NCBI RefSeq assembly: GCF_000400365.1
Contig: NZ_BAOG01000008.1
Location: 45,123-109,122 of the forward strand
DNA from: Vibrio jasicida CAIM 1864 = LMG 25398
GTDB taxonomy: Bacteria > Pseudomonadota > Gammaproteobacteria > Enterobacterales > Vibrionaceae
Direction of reading: 5' to 3'
Length of the DNA stretch: 64,000 nucleotides
Part shown: piece by piece, positions 17,492 to 25,897 of the stretch
How positions within the stretch are numbered: position 1 is the first letter of the stretch
Layout: the number at the start of each line of letters is the position of its first letter
Made by a program: the position numbers and the translations under genes
The notes under the pieces: generated by a model
Seen by the model: the letters and a program-made list of their open reading frames with translations, nothing else
Database searches by the model: none
Told to the model about the DNA's origin: nothing

Positions 17492-18444
17492 TACTGCTCC
17501 GCTAGCATCAACAACGATTGCGCCATGGCTTCAGCGTTATACAAAATAGACATAGCACCGCCGTAGCTCCAACTCGCTGCTACTGGGCTAAATTGACCAT
17601 TGCGAACGAAAGGCATGCTCTTCCAAACCGGAGAACGCTCTAACTTGTCTTGATACGGGAAAGGTTCAAAGTAAAGTGCAATGCCGTTCTTCACCTTCTT
17701 AAGTTCAGTCATACGCTTTTGACTGATCCCCCACTGACTAGCCGGAAGATCCAACGCATTTTCAAAACCTAGCTGCTCAAGCGCGTATTGCGGAATCGAG
17801 TTATCACCGTAAATGTAAACTGACGTGGTGCTCGCAAAACGGAAAGAAGTGACTTTTGGCTTGTCTCCCGGGTAAGCTTTATCTAATTCAGCCTTAAGAA
17901 CCTCAAGACGCTGCTCCATCGCAGCCAGTTTCTTGTTCGCTTGCTCTTCTTTACCAAGCAATTGGCCTATCTTCTTGAAGTTATCGATAGCCGCCGCCGC
18001 ATTACTGTGCTCTTCACTGTACGTTTGGTAGTAAAGTACTGGCGCGATTTCTGAAAGTCGCTCCTGAAGATCTTTCTGAGGTGAAGCGATAAGAATTACA
18101 TCTGGGTTTAGCTTCTTCAAAGCAGAAAAGTTAGGCTCAGTTCTAGTGCCAATGTCCGCCACGCCTTCTGGAATCGCAGGTTGAACAACCCAATCGCTAT
18201 ACCCTGCAATATCAGGTACTGCTACTGGTGTTACACCGAGTTCAATCACTTGCTCAGCGACATCCCAGTTAAGCGCTGCTACTCTGACAGGTTGAGCTTC
18301 AAGTGTTTTAATCCCCTCACTGTCTTCTACTTTGAAATCCGCCATCGCATTAAACGATAAAGCACTCGCTAACATCGTTAGAACGAGTTTTGTATTCAAA
18401 TTTTTTACTTTAGAAAAATGGGAAGCGATTGATTTTAAGCTCAT
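17491..18444 (-). CDS. fhuD: Ferric hydroxamate periplasmic binding protein FhuD
   Basis: Periplasmic component that delivers the ferric siderophore to FhuBC. About 317 residues from the ATG at 18444: basic start, hydrophobic core LVLTMLASALSFNAMA (signal peptide ending before DFKVED), then a class III (TroA/FhuD-like) binding protein with VAALNWDVAEQVIELGVTPV, DIGTRTEPNFSALKKLNPDVIL and the helical backbone between lobes. An upstream in-frame TTG (18489) lies within the preceding hairpin and is rejected as start. Coupled to fhuB by a one-base overlap, and preceded by a terminator-like hairpin that separates it from the receptor gene. Confidence 0.92.
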   Translation of the reverse strand: MSLKSIASHFSKVKNLNTKLVLTMLASALSFNAMADFKVEDSEGIKTLEAQPVRVAALNWDVAEQVIELGVTPVAVPDIAGYSDWVVQPAIPEGVADIGTRTEPNFSALKKLNPDVILIASPQKDLQERLSEIAPVLYYQTYSEEHSNAAAAIDNFKKIGQLLGKEEQANKKLAAMEQRLEVLKAELDKAYPGDKPKVTSFRFASTTSVYIYGDNSIPQYALEQLGFENALDLPASQWGISQKRMTELKKVKNGIALYFEPFPYQDKLERSPVWKSMPFVRNGQFSPVAASWSYGGAMSILYNAEAMAQSLLMLAEQ

Positions 18445-18488
18445 ATATTTGCCTACTTCATCTAAATTCGAGATTTCTACAAACGACA

Positions 18489-18513
18489 AAAGCAGCCCAG
18501 AAAAGGCTGCTTT
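18489..18513 (-). terminator. Intercistronic terminator/attenuator between receptor and fhuD
   Basis: AAAGCAGCC and GGCTGCTTT form a 9-bp stem with a seven-base loop. In the leftward direction it follows the receptor stop by about 20 bp and ends in TTTTG. It may lower fhuDB expression relative to the receptor. Confidence 0.7.
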
Positions 18514-18535
18514 AAAATTGGGAACGCTAACTTAG

Positions 18536-20683
18536 TTAGAATTCATAGTTTACGCTTAACTCAACTGACTGCTCGGCACCAAACCAGCAGTTCGATTGGT
18601 CATAACAGGTGTAGTACTCTTCATTGAATAAGTTGTTCACTAGCAAGTTAGCTGTTGCACCAGATAGTGTGTCGCTTGCCTCACCTAAGTCATAGCCTAC
18701 TGAAAGATCGACGACCGTGTAAGAAGGCACTTTGCCTTGAGTATTCGTTGCATCCATCTCCATTTCACCCATGTAACGAGCACCTACACTGAAGCGGGTT
18801 CCTGATAAAGCACCACCATAGACATAGTAATTGCTCCATAGGTTAGCGGCATGTGTCGGTACATAGATTGGTGTAGTGCCTTCTAGATCTGGATTCGCAT
18901 CTTCCGTAACTTCCATGTCGATATACGTGTAGCTCGCATTAACATCCCAATCTTCAGTAACAAACCATCTGCCTTCAAGCTCCATACCTTGCGAGCGCAC
19001 CTCACCTAGCTGAATCTTAGAACGGTATGTAGGATCTGATGGATCAGCAGCAATTGAGTCTTTCTTAGTGATATGGAAGTAAGAAGCAGTAACCTGCTGT
19101 GACATATCTGGAGACAAGTATTTAATACCCAACTCGATCTGTTCACCTAGCTGAGGTTTTAAAGAGTTGCCGTTAATATCAGTACCAGCAGCTGGCTCAA
19201 AGCTCGTCGCGTAACTTACAAAAGGAGAAATACCATTATCTAGCTCATACAAAGCACCTACACGGTACGAGAACTGGTTGTGATCAGCTTCATCTTTTCC
19301 ATCATAAGTTGGGTAAGAACTAATTTTGTCATCGCTTGCCTTAAACATGTCATAACGTCCACCAGCTAATAAAACCAACGCGTCATAACGAACTTGATCT
19401 TGGAAGTACAAACCTAACTGTTCGGTCGTAATATCATGAGATTCACGGTAGTTTTCTTGAAGCTGACTTCTATCCAAAAGGTCATTGTTCGGATTATAAG
19501 CATCAAACCCATAGAAACTCGCATTCGCAGTAAATTCTTTGTACAGAGAATCACCTGTTAGCTTTAGGTAGTCGACACCGAATAATAAATTGTGTTCTAA
19601 ACCACCAATTTCGACACGACCTGAAACTTGGTTATCGATAACAAAGCTCTGTGAATCCTCATCTGTACTGTAAACATTTCGGATTAAACTGCCCGTCGCA
19701 GGATTGAAGTTAGTAGCGGTGTGGTAAGTATTCTCTTGGTACAGAGACGCATCGGTATAGCGAGCATTCTGAAGGAAAGTCCAATCATCGTTAATTTGGT
19801 GATTGATCTTATAGCCTAGCATCAAGACTTCACGTTCAAAGGTACTCCAATTCTTGTCACCCATGGACACAGATGGATCACTCGCCTTCAGCACTTCTAA
19901 TGGCATAGCAGAGTTAGTACCCATCGATGGATCGTTCTGATAGTAAAGGTTGAAGTTGATAAGTGTTCTATCAGACAACTGCCAATCTAGTGAAGGAGCA
20001 ATCACATAGCGCTCTTCTTCTGCGTGATCTACTTGGCTGTCTTGTTTACGGGCAAGTGCTAACAAGCGATAAGAAAAGTCACTGTCACCTAATTGACCTG
20101 TAGTATCAATTGACGCTTCCATAAGGTTCCTTGAACCTGTAGATACACCAACTTTCGTCGACCCATCTTCTTGCGGTGTCTTCGCAATCATGTTGACCAT
20201 ACCACCTGGTGGCATCGCTCCATACAACACAGATGTAGGCCCCTTAAATACTTCAACTTGCTGAATCGCAATAGGATCTATCTGAGGTTGTAGATTCCAA
20301 CCGGTTAGGAATGGAAGCACCAAACCATCATAATAGCTTTGGTTGTTACTAAAACCACGAATAGAGAACGTATCGTACATGGTTACTGATGCGCCCTTCT
20401 GTTCGGTTACAACACCCGGTGCATAACGAAGGGCTTGATTCAAAGATTGAACACCTCGTTGCTCTAACTGTTCTTCATCAATAACGGTAATACCTTGAGG
20501 CGTTTCCTCTGGCTCAAGAGCCGACTTAGTTGCGGTATTACGGTAAGCTTTTCCTAAAACAGTGATAGTTTCGATATTCGAATCTGTCGCTGAAACGGCT
20601 TCTTCCGCCAAAGCTTGCGCTGAAAATGCAGTCAACAAAGCGACTGCCAATGATGAATACTTAAAACGAACGTGAGTGGTCAT
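18536..20683 (-). CDS. fhuA: TonB-dependent outer-membrane receptor for hydroxamate siderophores (FhuA-like)
   Basis: Outer-membrane gated channel importing a ferric siderophore with energy from TonB. The 715 residues comprise a signal peptide (SSLAVALLTAFSAQALA), a TonB-box region near ETITVLG, a plug domain (about 55-170: EETPQGITVIDEEQLEQRG, SIRGFSNNQSYYDG, VEVFKGPTSVLYGAMPPGG) and a 22-strand barrel ending SVELSVNYEF. The plug motifs place it in the siderophore (FhuA/FoxA/FcuA) group. It heads the fhuA-fhuD-fhuB set with a Fur-like box just upstream, so iron repression is expected. Ferrichrome, ferrioxamine or another hydroxamate cannot be separated from sequence alone. Confidence 0.9.
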   Translation of the reverse strand: MTTHVRFKYSSLAVALLTAFSAQALAEEAVSATDSNIETITVLGKAYRNTATKSALEPEETPQGITVIDEEQLEQRGVQSLNQALRYAPGVVTEQKGASVTMYDTFSIRGFSNNQSYYDGLVLPFLTGWNLQPQIDPIAIQQVEVFKGPTSVLYGAMPPGGMVNMIAKTPQEDGSTKVGVSTGSRNLMEASIDTTGQLGDSDFSYRLLALARKQDSQVDHAEEERYVIAPSLDWQLSDRTLINFNLYYQNDPSMGTNSAMPLEVLKASDPSVSMGDKNWSTFEREVLMLGYKINHQINDDWTFLQNARYTDASLYQENTYHTATNFNPATGSLIRNVYSTDEDSQSFVIDNQVSGRVEIGGLEHNLLFGVDYLKLTGDSLYKEFTANASFYGFDAYNPNNDLLDRSQLQENYRESHDITTEQLGLYFQDQVRYDALVLLAGGRYDMFKASDDKISSYPTYDGKDEADHNQFSYRVGALYELDNGISPFVSYATSFEPAAGTDINGNSLKPQLGEQIELGIKYLSPDMSQQVTASYFHITKKDSIAADPSDPTYRSKIQLGEVRSQGMELEGRWFVTEDWDVNASYTYIDMEVTEDANPDLEGTTPIYVPTHAANLWSNYYVYGGALSGTRFSVGARYMGEMEMDATNTQGKVPSYTVVDLSVGYDLGEASDTLSGATANLLVNNLFNEEYYTCYDQSNCWFGAEQSVELSVNYEF

Positions 20684-20711
20684 GATTCCCTCGGTACCAA
20701 TGCTTAACTTA

Positions 20712-20730
20712 AATAGTAATAAATCTCATT
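20712..20730. promoter_or_regulatory. Fur-box-like operator upstream of the siderophore receptor
   Basis: On the minus strand AATGAGATTTATTACTATT matches 13 of 16 fixed positions of AATGANAATNATTNTCATT and lies 29-47 bp before the receptor start codon, where it would cover the promoter. Confidence 0.6.
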
Positions 20731-20889
20731 TGCATTGTATGTATCTATAAAAGGGATAATTAACAATTTGGTGCAAGTTCAAAAAGAACTTGGCCTATTT
20801 TGAGTAAAACTAAAACAGTTGCTCATTAAAAGCACAATTAGCCCTATTAAACGAGAGGCTCTGTAGAGAGTGCGTTAGGTGGGATATGA

Positions 20890-21804
20890 CTACGATTTAA
20901 TAATAGGAACCCAGTATTCCATTACCGCATCAGTCGAATGAGCTCGATAACCCAAGGGATACACTTCAAGCTCATAGCCATCGATGGCTCGATAACCAGA
21001 ACTTGGCAACCAGTTAAGAACAAACCAGCTTAGAGTATGTCGAAGATTCTCAATAGGACCGCAATGTTTCACTACAGCGTAGGTTTGCTTTGGAATAGTT
21101 AATACCTCTAATTTATCAGAGATAATGCTCGGCAATTGCGGAATCGAAATCTCGTCGTGGAGCTCAATGCCAGCCCAGTAGTAAATGTTGGTACCATCAA
21201 AGCAAGACTGGGTGAGATCGACAACGCCAATAAATTGAAAGGCACCCGCGTCTGGAAGCGTTACTTCCCCTTCTAAACGTGACCACAATTGAGGAACTTT
21301 CTGTGCGAAATCTTGGGTCAACGAAAACAAACCACTGATTTCAGAAGTGATGCCTTTAACAAGGAATGACTCTCTTTCATCAATGCGTACCTCGACAAAA
21401 CTGAGTGGGCCATTATCAGCTGCGCTCATCATATCCGATACTTGTATTGGTTTACGAAGCCCAGTTCTTTTGCCCGCTTTTCTATATTGACTAGGACTTA
21501 AGCCAAACATCTGCTTGAACGAGCGGCTAAAGCTAATTTCTTAATTAAACCCGAGAGCAAGAGCGATATCAATGACTCGCTTCTTGCTATCCAACAGTTC
21601 TTCTGCCGCTTGGCTTAACTTAAGCTCTCTGACGTAGTTTGCGACGGTAAGCCCAGTCTCGGCTTGAAACACTCTTTGCAGCTGCCAGCGAGACCAACAG
21701 CTCTGTTTCGCAATATCTTCTAGCGATAGTGCCGAGCTTAGGTTCGCATGAATATAAGCCAAGACACGGCTGATACGATCAAATGCAGGTGTGTTCATAG
21801 TCAC
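20890..21804 (-). pseudogene. AraC/Rob-like regulator interrupted by one in-frame TAA
   Basis: Reading one frame from the ATG at 21804 gives an AraC DNA-binding domain (LEDIAKQSCWSRWQLQRVF first helix-turn-helix; VIDIALALGFN second), then a TAA at 21543-21541, then EISFSRSFKQMFGLSPSQYRK, the normal end of the second helix-turn-helix, and a GyrI-like effector domain of about 180 residues ending VMEYWVPIIKS. The total of 304 sense-plus-stop positions is the usual Rob-type length. One base change (for example TCA to TAA) explains the break; no frameshift is present. The truncated product lacks half of the second DNA-binding motif. It lies beside the siderophore receptor and fhuF genes and was probably their regulator. 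A restart at the ATG 21510 could still make the effector domain alone. Confidence 0.85.
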
Positions 21805-21986
21805 GCGTTAATAATCTCGGTAGTGGCAACAATATAGTAGATACAGAAATACTTTTTATCATTTAAAGAGCCTTTTATCACTTAAAAATGAGTAATGCAT
21901 AATCAATTGATAGCTCCCTTAGCGTGCAAGAACTCCGAGGAGATGCTCCATATTGTATGGTTATCCTCGATAAGGTTAGCTATGAT

Positions 21987-22005
21987 AACGCAACTAATTC
22001 TCATT
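21987..22005. promoter_or_regulatory. Fur-box-like operator upstream of fhuF
   Basis: On the minus strand AATGAGAATTAGTTGCGTT matches 13 of 16 fixed Fur-box positions. It lies 13 bp before the ATG at 22018, inside the longer reading frame, which argues that the upstream starts are not used. Confidence 0.55.
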
Positions 22006-22017
22006 CATTGGTTTAAG

Positions 22018-22776
22018 ATGCTTTCCCAGTTGCACAATATTATTACTCGTCGGAGAGCCCCTTCTCTACACCAGAAAATCTTCGCTTACTCTAAGCAGGT
22101 CACACCTTATCTAAGTGGAAGCTATGGTTCTCTGAGCAGCAGAAGTATCGCGATGACCAATGATAAGAGTCATATCGAAATCAAACGCGTTTACGATGGT
22201 CTAGCGGAAAATCACTCTGAAGCTGGTAAAGCTTATTGGTTAACTCGAACTTGGGATCTAGTGTGTTGGCAGCCCATCTATGTCACTTTCGTTTCTATTT
22301 ACGGCCTCCACTCTCTACCTGATATCAAGAATATTGGTCAATTTAGGTACAAAGAGTTCGTCACAGGTTATCGCTTCTTTAACGGTGACCATCAACACGG
22401 TTCACCCGAGGAACTGATACCTCAGGCTGGTGCAGCCATACTTGCACTCACCGAGTTTTACCGCAGTCAGATAAATGAATGGACACGTATCCGACCAGGG
22501 TTCACCAACCATTTGTTAGCGGATCTACTGCTAAGCAGTTTGATCAAATTGCAGCAGCATGAGCCAAGCTTAACCAATGATTACATCACCGAGCAAGCCA
22601 AGCTTTGGTTAGAAGCATGCCAATTACCGGACAGTCATTTAGACAGCCTCAAGGTCGATGCTAATTCAGGGATGCTTAGGCTGATAAGAGTCAGCTGTTG
22701 TCTAGTTTACAAATGCGACTCTGGAAAGTATTGCGACGATTGCCCAAGGCTCCCAGAAAACAAAAAAATCGCTTAA
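22018..22776 (+). CDS. fhuF: Siderophore ferric-iron reductase, FhuF-like
   Basis: Cytoplasmic [2Fe-2S] protein thought to reduce and release iron from imported ferric hydroxamates. The C-terminus carries the diagnostic CC-x10-C-x2-C cluster motif (SCCLVYKCDSGKYCDDCPRL). The central part with WDLVCWQPIYVTFVSIYGLH and RFFNGDHQHG agrees with the Vibrio FhuF-type reductase family. The reading frame is open from 21895, but a Fur-like box sits inside that extension; the ATG at 22018 (252 residues) is preferred and the ATG at 22153 is a further option. fhuC follows after 78 bp and is probably cotranscribed. Confidence 0.82.
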   Translation: MLSQLHNIITRRRAPSLHQKIFAYSKQVTPYLSGSYGSLSSRSIAMTNDKSHIEIKRVYDGLAENHSEAGKAYWLTRTWDLVCWQPIYVTFVSIYGLHSLPDIKNIGQFRYKEFVTGYRFFNGDHQHGSPEELIPQAGAAILALTEFYRSQINEWTRIRPGFTNHLLADLLLSSLIKLQQHEPSLTNDYITEQAKLWLEACQLPDSHLDSLKVDANSGMLRLIRVSCCLVYKCDSGKYCDDCPRLPENKKIA

Positions 22777-22854
22777 TATCACCATCTATTATTAAAGAGC
22801 AGCAGAGAGCATTTGCTTTTATCAGCGGCTTTATTGGTCGGAGACAGGACTGAC

Positions 22855-23640
22855 ATGTTTCAGCTTTCAAATATCAAAATCGTTCGTGATGAGCGAACCA
22901 TTCTCGCAATCGACGAACTTTCTATTCCGACGAATGAGCTCACCGTAGTTCTTGGTCACAATGGTTCTGGTAAATCTACGCTGGTTAACTTGATCTCAGG
23001 GCAAATGGCCCCAGACCACGGCACAGTGAAGTTAGACGATACCTCTCTTTCTGCCTTCAAAAGCAAAGACCTAGCCAAGAAGATTGCTTATTTGCCGCAA
23101 AAGCTCCCTGCTTCTGCGGGCTTAACGGTAGCGGAGCTGGTTCGTTTAGGGCGCTTTCCTTGGCGGGGAGCGTTAGGTCGTTGGAACTCTGAAGACCAAT
23201 CCATCATCCAACAAGCAATGGAGAGAACGGGCGTCGCCGAGTTTTCACAGGCATTAGCAGACGATTTATCCGGCGGTGAACGCCAGCGTGCTTGGGTATC
23301 GATGTTGCTTGCGCAGCAGTCTCCCGTATTGATCCTCGATGAGCCAACATCAGCACTGGATGTTCATCACCAATTCCAACTGATGGGTTTACTGTCAGAG
23401 CTGAATAAAAAAGAAAACGTTGGCGTGGTCGTGATTCTGCACGACTTAAACCTTGCTCTACGTTACGCGACACACATCGTTGCTCTGAAGAAAGGTCAGA
23501 TAGCATTTGAAGGCAGCGCCGATAAGTTACTCGATGAACAAGCACTGTCTGCACTGTATGAGTCCCCGATTCGACTGATCGACCACCCGGTTCCAGCCAA
23601 CACTGCCGCAAGTGAGAAGGTAGCGGTCGTCTGCGAATAG
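22855..23640 (+). CDS. fhuC: Ferric hydroxamate ABC transporter ATPase FhuC
   Basis: ATPase that powers FhuB. In 261 residues it has Walker A GHNGSGKST, Q-loop (AYLPQKLP), ABC signature LSGGERQRAW, Walker B VLILDEPTSALD and the switch His in VILHDLN, all intact. The ATG at 22855 follows an ACAGGA site; an upstream in-frame TTG at 22813 is less likely. It is separated from fhuA-fhuD-fhuB and instead joined to the fhuF-like gene on the opposite strand, an uncommon split of a fhu system. The permease partner in this window is FhuB at 15497-17491. Confidence 0.92.
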   Translation: MFQLSNIKIVRDERTILAIDELSIPTNELTVVLGHNGSGKSTLVNLISGQMAPDHGTVKLDDTSLSAFKSKDLAKKIAYLPQKLPASAGLTVAELVRLGRFPWRGALGRWNSEDQSIIQQAMERTGVAEFSQALADDLSGGERQRAWVSMLLAQQSPVLILDEPTSALDVHHQFQLMGLLSELNKKENVGVVVILHDLNLALRYATHIVALKKGQIAFEGSADKLLDEQALSALYESPIRLIDHPVPANTAASEKVAVVCE

Positions 23641-24041
23641 CTCAGTTTATTGAGCTAATCTACTGAAAAATCAAAATGCCTGTAGACAAACGCACTCGAT
23701 CTAACTCTGCAGGCTAATCTCGATATTGAATCTCTGTATTCATTCGAGATGAGTGTTCCTTCAAAAATGAGTGTTCCTTCAAAAATCACTCTGCATTCAG
23801 ACTCGTCATATAATGCAGAAACGCAATCGCAACCAAAAAGACTACCACTTTTGTGAGAGCTTGATTCAATTCCTCCTAACCCAATAGTTGAAAAATACCT
23901 TTCTTGAGCCATCAGAATTTGAAAAATCACACGAAGTAAACAATAGTTAACGTGATGCATATCGATTAAATGAGAAATGATCGTGTAACAAAACCAAAAG
24001 AAACACGATACGGTTAATGACAACGTCGGGTGAAGCCTTCA
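23641..24041. other. Intergenic region between fhuC and the GGDEF-EAL gene
   Basis: About 400 bp without a supported gene. It holds a small AGCTCA/TGAGCT hairpin right at the fhuC stop (23639-23656), without a T run, and an 18-bp tandem duplication at 23749-23784. A leftward frame of 122 codons crosses it but has no ribosome site or protein-like composition. Confidence 0.5.
23749..23784. repeat. Tandem duplication of an 18-bp unit
   Basis: ATGAGTGTTCCTTCAAAA occurs twice head to tail with no mismatch. It is intergenic and looks like a recent slippage or small duplication. Confidence 0.9.
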
Positions 24042-25862
24042 ATGGATCATGAACAAATTAGTATCCAAGTAATTGATGAAATTCTGAATTTGAACGGCAG
24101 CGCTCTGCTCAATAGAGTAACGCTGGATCTTCATCAGCAATTTCAAAGCCACTGTACATGTGTGGTTGAGATAGCGCATCTCCAGCATTGCGCGGTTACG
24201 CTTTCTCATTCGAGTGACGGAACCATTACTGATAACATCAGTTACGGGCTCGCCGGTACACCTTGTGAAAAAGTGGCACAAGACATTGGTGAAATCATCT
24301 TCTATCAAGAAGAGGTCTACCGCCTCTTTCCTGAAGACCAAATGTTTCAAGATGCTGGTATCCAAGCTTATATTGGACTGCCCTTAAAAACCCATGCTGG
24401 AGAGGTGCTAGGGATTTTGCTCTCAACCTTTACCCGAGCGGTTGGAGAATCAGAAGCAAAAAACATCATTGAGCATCACCGCTTTTTTTCTAACGTCATT
24501 ATCCATAGCCTACGTGAAAAATGGATAAGTGAACGGTCAGACAAACTTCTAAACCAGCTGAGTTATGAGGTTTCACACGACAACTTAACCGGCCTACTCA
24601 ACCGAAGTTGCCTAGCGGATACACTTGAAACCTTAACGCAACTCGCTAGCCGTCCTTTTAGTCTTGCCTACCTAGACATCGATAACTTTAAATCCATCAA
24701 TGACATTAACGGCAATTACATCGGTGACCAGATCATCAAGTTTACAGCCAATGCCATACAACAAAGTCTCACCTCTCCGAATAATGCTTTTCGTGTTGCA
24801 GGTGATGAGTTTGCCTTCATTACTTACGATGAAGATCCCGTTGCGGTATGTCAGGAAATTTTGGACAAGATAGAATCAGGCTATGTCGACAAATCCAATC
24901 GCATATCTTTCACAGTTAGCATTGGTATAGCTCGTGCCCCTGTCCACATGCTCAATAGCGATGACTTGATACTTAACGCGAGTTTGGCGCTAAAAGACTG
25001 TAAAAAGCATCGTGATACGCGAATTCAGCACTATGACACGCATTTAAGCGCGTTGTACCACCGTCAAACACAATTGATAGAAGCATTGCGAGACCAATTA
25101 CGCTTGAGCATCGATGAAAACGAAGAACTCTATGTTGTGGTTCAACCTATTGTCGATATCACCAGTGACCGTTGGGACTACTTTGAAATATTGGCGCGTT
25201 GGAAAAGCAGTACTTATGGCAGCGTCTCCCCAGTCGAATTTATCGAGGCTGCTGAACAATCCGGTTTGATCATTGAACTAGGCGAACGCATCGTTGAGCT
25301 AGCCTGCCGAGCAAAACAAAAGCTCGAAAGAGAGTTGGGTTACACCGTAAAGCTGTCGGTTAATTGTTCTGCTTATGAGCTGGTCGATTCCAATCGCTAT
25401 ATAAACTACTTAACTAGAGTATTGGAGAAATACAATCATCAAGCTTCAGACTTTGTTATAGAGCTCACGGAGACGGTTCTGTTATCACAAAGTGGCAGAG
25501 AACAGATGGTTTTAAACTCACTTAGATACCTTGGATTCAAAGTCGCACTCGACGATTTTGGCACGGGTTATTCGAGTTTAAACTACATCCATAACTACCC
25601 GATTGATAGCATTAAAATCGATGCAACGTTTGTTCGCAACATGCTCGCTAATACCACATCAGAGCAAGTGGTTTTACTGATTGCACAATTGGCACAATTA
25701 CTCGACGTCGACTTGATTGCAGAAGGGGTCGAAGACGATCGAGCATTGCAGAAGCTGATTGAGATGGGCTGTCATCATATTCAAGGATACTTCTATTCCC
25801 GACCACACAGCGTCGAAGAACTGGTTTCGATCATCAATGACAAACAAGTAAAAAGCGCATAA
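24042..25862 (+). CDS. GAF-GGDEF-EAL cyclic-di-GMP signalling protein
   Basis: Soluble c-di-GMP enzyme or sensor of about 606 residues. Order: GAF-like sensory domain (about 15-160), GGDEF domain (about 175-330) and EAL phosphodiesterase domain (about 345-600). The diguanylate cyclase loop reads AGDEF at about 253-257 rather than GGDEF. The EAL motif reads EIL in YFEILARW, while the metal and base region DDFGTGYSS and the EGVED loop are conserved, so phosphodiesterase activity is plausible. No membrane segment. The ATG at 24042 has GGGTGAAG before it; a GTG four codons upstream (24030) is the alternative. Ends within a bidirectional terminator. Confidence 0.92.
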   Translation: MDHEQISIQVIDEILNLNGSALLNRVTLDLHQQFQSHCTCVVEIAHLQHCAVTLSHSSDGTITDNISYGLAGTPCEKVAQDIGEIIFYQEEVYRLFPEDQMFQDAGIQAYIGLPLKTHAGEVLGILLSTFTRAVGESEAKNIIEHHRFFSNVIIHSLREKWISERSDKLLNQLSYEVSHDNLTGLLNRSCLADTLETLTQLASRPFSLAYLDIDNFKSINDINGNYIGDQIIKFTANAIQQSLTSPNNAFRVAGDEFAFITYDEDPVAVCQEILDKIESGYVDKSNRISFTVSIGIARAPVHMLNSDDLILNASLALKDCKKHRDTRIQHYDTHLSALYHRQTQLIEALRDQLRLSIDENEELYVVVQPIVDITSDRWDYFEILARWKSSTYGSVSPVEFIEAAEQSGLIIELGERIVELACRAKQKLERELGYTVKLSVNCSAYELVDSNRYINYLTRVLEKYNHQASDFVIELTETVLLSQSGREQMVLNSLRYLGFKVALDDFGTGYSSLNYIHNYPIDSIKIDATFVRNMLANTTSEQVVLLIAQLAQLLDVDLIAEGVEDDRALQKLIEMGCHHIQGYFYSRPHSVEELVSIINDKQVKSA

Positions 25863-25891
25863 AAAAGACCAAACAATGTTTGGTCTTTTTT
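25861..25891. terminator. Bidirectional terminator
   Basis: Perfect 14-bp stem AAAAAAGACCAAAC/GTTTGGTCTTTTTT between the convergent GGDEF-EAL and M23 genes; its left arm overlaps the stop codon. Confidence 0.92.
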
Positions 25892-25897
25892 ATTCAA

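Noticed and set aside
23655..24023. Leftward frame of 122 codons between fhuC and the GGDEF-EAL gene
   Set aside because: No ribosome site, composition not protein-like, contains the 18-bp tandem duplication; treated as non-coding.
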